A stretch of 10,257 nucleotides of DNA, from assembly GCA_002900535.1 (NCBI GenBank), contig MUGC01000028.1:1-10257 (forward strand), written 5' to 3'. Below, one piece after another: positions 6,412-10,257 of the stretch. The notes below the pieces were generated by a model. The model was given only the letters and a program-made list of their open reading frames with translations. It searched no databases and was not told the origin of the DNA. The position numbers were made by a program, and so were the translations under genes. The stretch comes from Thermoplasmata archaeon M9B1D (GTDB lineage Archaea; Thermoplasmatota; E2; DHVEG-1). Positions within the stretch are counted from its first letter, which is position 1. Each line of letters starts with the position of its first letter.

Positions 6412-6639
6412 ATGACAAATCAAAACGTAAACATCTGGATTTGGCTTCAGAACGGAAAATTAATGAAGGCAATACTAAACGAAGAAGATGGAATTTTAAG
6501 GATATTCGACGACCATGACACCCTGATACTAAAAAGAACTGGATTAAACAGAATACAGATAAAACAAATCGAATCATGCATAATAAAATATGGTGCAAAA
6601 AAACTTGATAAACAAGCAGAACCATTTAAATTCTTATAA
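6412..6639 (+). CDS. Small conserved-looking protein of unknown function (75 residues)
   Basis: I do not recognise this protein. It starts MTNQNVNIWIWLQNGKLMKA. By eye it has an N-terminal set of short beta strands (about 7-13, 16-22, 27-32, 36-41) and then an amphipathic helix (about 45-60, NRIQIKQIESCIIKYG) with a basic tail. There is no signal peptide or membrane segment and one cysteine (C56). It is a real gene on good evidence: a strong Shine-Dalgarno AGGTGG (6402-6407) at a 4-nt spacing, TATA-like repeats upstream, and a compact globular composition. Its codon choice differs from the plus-strand leuC gene: Asn is AAC in 5 of 6 cases and Ile is ATA in 7 of 11. It runs convergent with the second KaiC-like gene, only 10 nt apart. 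Confidence 0.75.
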   Translation: MTNQNVNIWIWLQNGKLMKAILNEEDGILRIFDDHDTLILKRTGLNRIQIKQIESCIIKYGAKKLDKQAEPFKFL

Positions 6640-6670
6640 AAAATATATCTTATTCGACGCTTACTTTTTT
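6638..6670. terminator. Possible overlapping T-tract terminators at a convergent junction
   Basis: Six A residues at 6638-6643 read as T6 on the minus strand just past the KaiC-like stop. T6 at 6665-6670 on the plus strand lies 26 nt past the 75-residue gene. Archaeal termination often uses U-rich runs without hairpins. The transcripts would then overlap by some tens of bases. The evidence is composition only. Confidence 0.3.
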
Positions 6671-7423
6671 ATCCGGATGAATGTTTACTCCTTTTTCTGT
6701 AATTTCCATTAAAACGATCTTTTTTTCATGTTTTCCATATCGCATTTTTAAAATTTCTAATGCATTTTCTCGCATGTTTTCTTTTTTAACATTATAAAGT
6801 ACAATAATTCCATCTGCAAGAAACTCTTCGATCCCTGTTTCACTATAGCGAGTAGGGACAGGATCTGTTTCTGTAATCAAAAAACTTGTAGCCCCTGTTT
6901 CTTCAAAAAAACCAAACAATTGTTGTAAATAAATTCTATAATTCTTATCTTTTGTGAGTGATGCTGAAATAATCGCAGTTAAAGAATCTACAACTATAAT
7001 TTCTGGATTAAAGTCCTTTGGAATAATTAGAGGTTTGATTTTATAAGAAAGTTCTGTTGCGGACCCAGATCCGCCAATTGATCCAAATTTCATTCGAAGA
7101 ATATCTAAAGGGTTGATTTTTTGTATTAATAGTTTACCTTCTTCAATATATTTTTTTGCGTCCCAACCAAAACTTTCCATACTTTTGATAACTCGATTTT
7201 TACTTTCTTCAAAACTTACATACATGCAGTTTTTTCCATTTGAAACAAGATTATAGCAGATCTGCCTGCAAAATGTACTTTTACCAGTACCTGGGCCACC
7301 TGCAACAAGAATTGAGTTACCTTGCGGTATCCCGCCTTCTGAAAATAGTTTGTCAAATCCGTCAATTTCTGTTTTAAGTATCTTTTCTTTTTTGTAACTT
7401 ATGGTTTCTTCTTGTTCGTCCAT
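6650..7423 (-). CDS. Single-domain KaiC-like ATPase with intact active site
   Basis: RecA-superfamily protein of 257 residues with one KaiC domain. It shows the start LKTEIDGFDKLFSEGGIPQG (16-35), Walker A GGPGTGKS (42-49), the catalytic glutamate pair in YVSFEES (68-74; E72, E73), Walker B EIIVVDS (141-147), IEEFLADGIIVLY (198-210) and KMRYGKH (226-232). All key residues for ATP hydrolysis are present, unlike the related gene at 5451-6173. Archaeal single-domain KaiC proteins include ArlH of the archaellum and many signalling ATPases of unknown role. The start at 7423 is preceded by a GA-rich run (GAGAGAGAG) as a weak binding site. The gene lies 144 nt after the pilin-like gene on the same strand and has its own TATA candidate, so it may be a separate unit. 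Confidence 0.92.
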   Translation of the reverse strand: MDEQEETISYKKEKILKTEIDGFDKLFSEGGIPQGNSILVAGGPGTGKSTFCRQICYNLVSNGKNCMYVSFEESKNRVIKSMESFGWDAKKYIEEGKLLIQKINPLDILRMKFGSIGGSGSATELSYKIKPLIIPKDFNPEIIVVDSLTAIISASLTKDKNYRIYLQQLFGFFEETGATSFLITETDPVPTRYSETGIEEFLADGIIVLYNVKKENMRENALEILKMRYGKHEKKIVLMEITEKGVNIHPDKKVSVE

Positions 7424-7468
7424 TATTAGCTCTCTCTCTTGTTTTTCAGTTATTTCTCAAACAAATAG

Positions 7469-7486
7469 AGACTTTATAAAACTATG
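7469..7486 (-). promoter_or_regulatory. Candidate promoter of the intact KaiC-like gene
   Basis: The palindromic box TTTATAAA (7473-7480) is the best TATA match in the 144-nt spacer. It predicts a minus-strand transcript start near 7451 and a leader of about 28 nt. The rest of the spacer (7424-7567) holds no ORF or RNA gene that I can see. Confidence 0.5.
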
Positions 7487-7535
7487 TTATATCGTTGACT
7501 ATTCTCTATCTTATGCGCTATATGATATGTTTAAT

Positions 7536-7541
7536 AAAAAA
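7536..7541 (-). terminator. T6 tract after the pilin-like gene
   Basis: Six T residues on the minus strand (AGTTTTTTATT context), 27 nt past the stop of the pilin-like gene and upstream of the KaiC-like promoter box, fit an archaeal U-tract terminator. No hairpin precedes it. Confidence 0.35.
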
Positions 7542-7567
7542 CTTTCTTATTTGCAGTTATCTATTTA

Positions 7568-8473
7568 TCAATCAGAGATAACAAAACCTGGACCTATCTG
7601 TACACCAAGTTCTACAATGGTTAATTCCACATCAAGATTTTTTGTTCCTGGTGTAATTTCAATTCTAGTGGGGAAATTAGGATTATCGTATGTCACGTTT
7701 ATGTATCCATTGCTATAGTATTCCCATAGTAAACCCTTGTCATTATTGATTAAAAGTTGATTCCAAGCTTGAATATAATCTGTGTATATATACAACCAAG
7801 AAACACTTGTGTCTGAGTGGGAATAATATCTAGTATAATTAGTTCTAATGAACGTTATTTCGGAGCCTCCTGTAATGTTTTTTCCGGGTTTACTTGTAAA
7901 TAAAGGAAGTGTATAATTTATTTTAATGGAGGTGGTATAATTTTGAACATTAATAGGGGGGGTAACTTTCGTTGATTCTCCATCATTTTGTTTTAAAATA
8001 ATTGCACCACCTTCAAGAATATAGTTTTGATCAACAAAATATGCATTGTCTCCTAAGAATCTAATTGAGGTTAGAGGTATACCATTAAGAAAATCTGGGG
8101 ATTTTGGTAATATATCTATCTTACTTTCAACATAATCTTTATCAAATATATTAACCTGACCTAGAGCACCAGTTGTAACAAAATAAGGAAGTTGCTCACT
8201 TCCCATTGTTATCGGTGAAGACATAGGTGAATAAGATATAGGCTGATCATTTTCTGCTACTCCTAACATTGATTGTACTTCTATTACTGATTTTAAATGT
8301 GAAAACTGATTTAAAACTTCGTCCATATGGTCAGATTCTTTCTCTTCCATAATTTGAGGAATATAATAAAGTTGGATTGTTGATAGAATCATTACAACCA
8401 ATGCAATAATTAGCAGTGCTTCTATTACTCCTGCAATTGCATAGTTATCTCTGTTAATACTTCTTTTTTTCAT
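7568..8473 (-). CDS. Pilin-like N-anchored extracellular protein
   Basis: Protein of 301 residues. The N terminus is short and basic (KKRSINRDNYA, 2-12), then a single hydrophobic helix IAGVIEALLIIALVVMIL (13-30, continuing to about 37). The pattern matches archaeal type IV pilin-like precursors (RD-x-A-[IV] followed by the helix), processed by a class III signal peptidase. Cleavage near residues 12-13 is my estimate. The rest is predicted to lie outside: a short charged helix MDEVLNQFSHLKSVIEVQS (50-68), then beta-rich sequence with five N-glycosylation sequons (N178, N186, N199, N212, N259) and many Tyr and Asn residues. At 301 residues it is much longer than a major pilin, so a minor pilin or a membrane-tethered surface protein is more likely. 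The binding site GGGTGG (8489-8484) precedes the ATG. It is divergent from the LeuC-like gene and upstream of a KaiC-like ATPase. Confidence 0.8.
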   Translation of the reverse strand: MKKRSINRDNYAIAGVIEALLIIALVVMILSTIQLYYIPQIMEEKESDHMDEVLNQFSHLKSVIEVQSMLGVAENDQPISYSPMSSPITMGSEQLPYFVTTGALGQVNIFDKDYVESKIDILPKSPDFLNGIPLTSIRFLGDNAYFVDQNYILEGGAIILKQNDGESTKVTPPINVQNYTTSIKINYTLPLFTSKPGKNITGGSEITFIRTNYTRYYSHSDTSVSWLYIYTDYIQAWNQLLINNDKGLLWEYYSNGYINVTYDNPNFPTRIEITPGTKNLDVELTIVELGVQIGPGFVISD

Positions 8474-8519
8474 CTCTCCGTTGCCACCCTATGGTACTAT
8501 CAATATGTGACTTCTATAT

Positions 8520-8541
8520 CTTATATTTTTCTTATAATTAT
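8520..8541 (-). promoter_or_regulatory. Candidate promoter of the pilin-like gene
   Basis: On the minus strand AAATATAAG (8528-8520) is a TATA-like box, with another (TATAATTATAAG, 8541-8530) just upstream. The first predicts a start near 8498 and a leader of about 25 nt that includes the GGGTGG binding site. Confidence 0.4.
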
Positions 8542-8570
8542 AGCATTTTGTAAAAAAAACAAAAAATGAT

Positions 8571-8590
8571 TCCTTAAATAAATTTAAAGA
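8571..8590 (+). promoter_or_regulatory. Candidate promoter of the LeuC/LeuD-like pair
   Basis: The box TTAAATAA (8574-8581), preceded by an A-rich tract (8551-8566), predicts a plus-strand start near 8603 and a leader of about 34 nt. The Shine-Dalgarno GGTGAG (8626-8631) lies 5 nt before the ATG. The 163-nt divergent spacer (8474-8636) otherwise shows nothing. Confidence 0.4.
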
Positions 8591-8636
8591 GGAAAAATAG
8601 ATATCTTTTTTCAAATCTAAGTTATGGTGAGTTATT

Positions 8637-9899
8637 ATGGCTTTAACTTTTGTTGAAAAAATTCTAGCTAAATATTCAGGAAATAAAAAATTAGTTCCTA
8701 GCCAGATAGTAACAGTCCATCCTGATCATTTATTAACCCATGATAATACTGCAGCTATTATTCAAAAAATACAACCAGAGTTAGGGGAATATGGTTTGTA
8801 CTCTAAATCTTTATGTGTAATTGTTCTTGACCATGTTATACCTGCGGCATCTGAAAAAACTGCAACTAATCATAAAAATATTAGAGAGTTTGTTAAAAAA
8901 TATGGCATTGAAAATTTTTTTGATATAGGTTATGGTGTGTGTCATCAGATAGTTGTAGAAAAGGGTCTTGCGCTTCCGGGTATGCTTTTGTTAGGCAGTG
9001 ATTCTCATACTTGTTCTTATGGTGCGATTGGTGCGTTTTCGTCGGGTATTGATAGAACTGAGGCAGCATCTCTTATGCTTACTGGTGAAACATGGTTGAA
9101 AGTTCCAAATAGTATTAAGATGGTGTTGAATGGAAAGTTAAAATCTGGTGTTTGTGCAAAAGACGTTATTTTGAATATTATAGGTGATATTTCTGCTGAT
9201 GGTGCAAATTATTGCTCAGTTGAATTACATGGTGACGTTGCACAGTTTAGTGTTGATGATCGATTTACTATCTGCAATATGGGAGTTGAGATGGGTGCAA
9301 AAAATACAGTTTTTTTTGTAGATGATGTTACGAAAGAATATTTGTCTTCTATTGGGGTCTCTGAGTCTGATTATGATTCTATTTTTCCAGATGTAGAGGC
9401 ATGTTATTTCAAGGAGTTGGTTTATAATTTGTCTAGTATTGTACCAATGGTTGCTTGTCCGCATAGTGTGGATAACGTTAAACCTGCATCAGAATTGAAA
9501 GACGTAGAGATTCAACAATGTCTTATTGGAACTTGTACCAATGGTCGAATATCTGATTTACAAATTGCAGCAGATATTTTAAAAAATAAAAAGATAAATC
9601 CAAATGTTAGACTTTTAATTTTACCAGCGTCTAAAAAAATATTGGAGAAATCAATGGAGAAAGGTGTTATCCAAACGCTCATAAAAGCAGGAGGTGTTAT
9701 TTTACCGCCGGGATGTGGTCCTTGTCTTGGTGCTCATCAAGGCTGTCTTGCTCCTGGTGAATCATGTATTAGTACCGCTAATCGTAACTTTAAAGGTCGA
9801 ATGGGTTGTAAAGAAGCAGATATTTATCTAGCTAGTCCTGCGACTGTTGCAGCAAGTGCAATTAGAGGAAAAATTTGTGATCCAAGGGAGATGCTATAA
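8637..9899 (+). CDS. leuC: LeuC-type hydro-lyase large subunit (3-isopropylmalate dehydratase / homoaconitase family)
   Basis: Aconitase-superfamily large subunit of 420 residues, the usual length for the archaeal two-subunit form. It holds the [4Fe-4S] cluster: ligand Cys300 in IGTCTNGR (297-304), and Cys360 and Cys363 in PGCGPCLGAHQG (358-369). Other family motifs are LDHVIPA (64-70), GSDSHT (120-125), a CPHSVDNVKPASE (274-286) segment and NRNFKGRMG (382-390). These enzymes isomerise 2- and 3-hydroxy acids by dehydration and rehydration. The family includes isopropylmalate isomerase (leucine synthesis), homoaconitase (lysine or coenzyme B pathways) and some aconitase-like enzymes. Specificity lies in the small subunit, encoded 3 nt downstream, whose loop is unusual, so the leucine assignment is provisional. 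The protein is cysteine-rich. The ATG has a good Shine-Dalgarno (GGTGAG). Confidence 0.9.
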   Translation: MALTFVEKILAKYSGNKKLVPSQIVTVHPDHLLTHDNTAAIIQKIQPELGEYGLYSKSLCVIVLDHVIPAASEKTATNHKNIREFVKKYGIENFFDIGYGVCHQIVVEKGLALPGMLLLGSDSHTCSYGAIGAFSSGIDRTEAASLMLTGETWLKVPNSIKMVLNGKLKSGVCAKDVILNIIGDISADGANYCSVELHGDVAQFSVDDRFTICNMGVEMGAKNTVFFVDDVTKEYLSSIGVSESDYDSIFPDVEACYFKELVYNLSSIVPMVACPHSVDNVKPASELKDVEIQQCLIGTCTNGRISDLQIAADILKNKKINPNVRLLILPASKKILEKSMEKGVIQTLIKAGGVILPPGCGPCLGAHQGCLAPGESCISTANRNFKGRMGCKEADIYLASPATVAASAIRGKICDPREML

Positions 9900-9902
9900 G
9901 AT

Positions 9903-10257
9903 ATGAATGTTTGGCGTTTTTATGATAATGTTAATACTGATCAATTATTTCCTGGTAAATATACATATACCTGTAGTACGCCTGATGAGATAAAGCCTCA
10001 TCTTTTAGAAGATCTTGATCCTTCTTTTGCTAAAAAAGTACAACCTGGTGATTTAATAATTGGTGGTAAAAACTTTGGATGTGGTAGCAGTCGTGAGCAG
10101 CCTGTTATTGGTTTGAAGGCAGTTGGAATAAAAGCTGTTATAGCAGAGAGTTTTGCTCGTATTTTTTATCGCTCTGCTATTAATCAGGGTTTAATATTGA
10201 TTGAGTGTCCAGATGCGGTTAATGCATATTCTGATAAAAGTGAGGTTAAGTTGGACG
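9903..10257 (+). CDS. leuD: LeuD-type hydro-lyase small subunit, 3' end cut off
   Basis: The first 118 codons of a protein that is normally about 160-170 residues; it runs off the right edge. This swivel domain closes over the large-subunit active site and contributes substrate-binding residues. Visible motifs: DNVNTDQLFPGKYTYT (8-23), LDPSFAKKVQPGD (38-50), the conserved GGKNFGCGSSREQP (54-67) and AVIAESFARIFYRSAINQGL (78-97). The segment after FPGK, which sets substrate choice in this family, reads YTYT. I know YLRT-type loops from homoaconitase and YLVY/YLVM-type loops from archaeal isopropylmalate isomerase, and this matches neither. The start is 3 nt after the large-subunit stop with GGGAG (9886-9890) upstream, so the subunits are made together. 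Confidence 0.92.
   Translation, partial: MNVWRFYDNVNTDQLFPGKYTYTCSTPDEIKPHLLEDLDPSFAKKVQPGDLIIGGKNFGCGSSREQPVIGLKAVGIKAVIAESFARIFYRSAINQGLILIECPDAVNAYSDKSEVKLD

Noticed and set aside
6353..6625. Minus-strand ORF of 90 codons opposite the 75-residue gene
   Set aside because: It lies antisense to the better-supported gene, has no ribosome binding site, and its composition is the Leu/Phe/Ser-rich type of a complementary-strand shadow.
9225..9464. Minus-strand ORF of 79 codons inside the LeuC-like gene
   Set aside because: It is antisense to a conserved coding region, with no promoter or binding site.

Overview
The window is archaeal and A+T-rich. A minus-strand ribosomal protein cluster runs L3-L4-L23-L2-S19-L22-S3-L29-aIF1, in the euryarchaeal order and without S10 at its head. 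TATA-type promoter candidates, purine-rich Shine-Dalgarno sites and overlapping or abutting genes (TAATG or TAA-ATG junctions) agree with this. A Thermoplasmatota-like or other euryarchaeal host is my guess; the sequence alone does not fix the lineage.

Layout. 1-4772 (minus): nine translation genes packed with almost no spacers. It ends inside aIF1 at the left edge. S3 carries an unusual C-terminal helix-hairpin-helix extension. 4773-4964: L3 promoter region with a cluster of mutually exclusive inverted repeats. 4965-6173 (minus): a two-gene unit made of a KaiC-like ATPase, lacking the usual catalytic glutamate pair, followed directly by an ICMT-like membrane methyltransferase. 6174-6411: very A+T-rich divergent promoter region. 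6412-6639 (plus): a 75-residue protein I do not recognise. 6650-7423 (minus): a second, catalytically intact KaiC-like ATPase. 7568-8473 (minus): a secreted or membrane-anchored protein with a pilin-like N terminus. 8637-10257 (plus): a LeuC/LeuD-type (aconitase family) hydro-lyase pair, with the small subunit cut by the right edge.

Functionally the left half is ordinary ribosome biogenesis and translation initiation. The middle (4965-8473) looks like an accessory block: two single-domain KaiC/ArlH-type ATPases, a pilin-like surface protein, a membrane methyltransferase and a small orphan. It could serve signalling or a surface structure, but that is inference from context. The right part encodes a 2-oxoacid or branched-chain pathway isomerase whose small-subunit specificity loop does not match the loops I know for isopropylmalate isomerase or homoaconitase. 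I saw no tRNA, rRNA, CRISPR array or insertion sequence.
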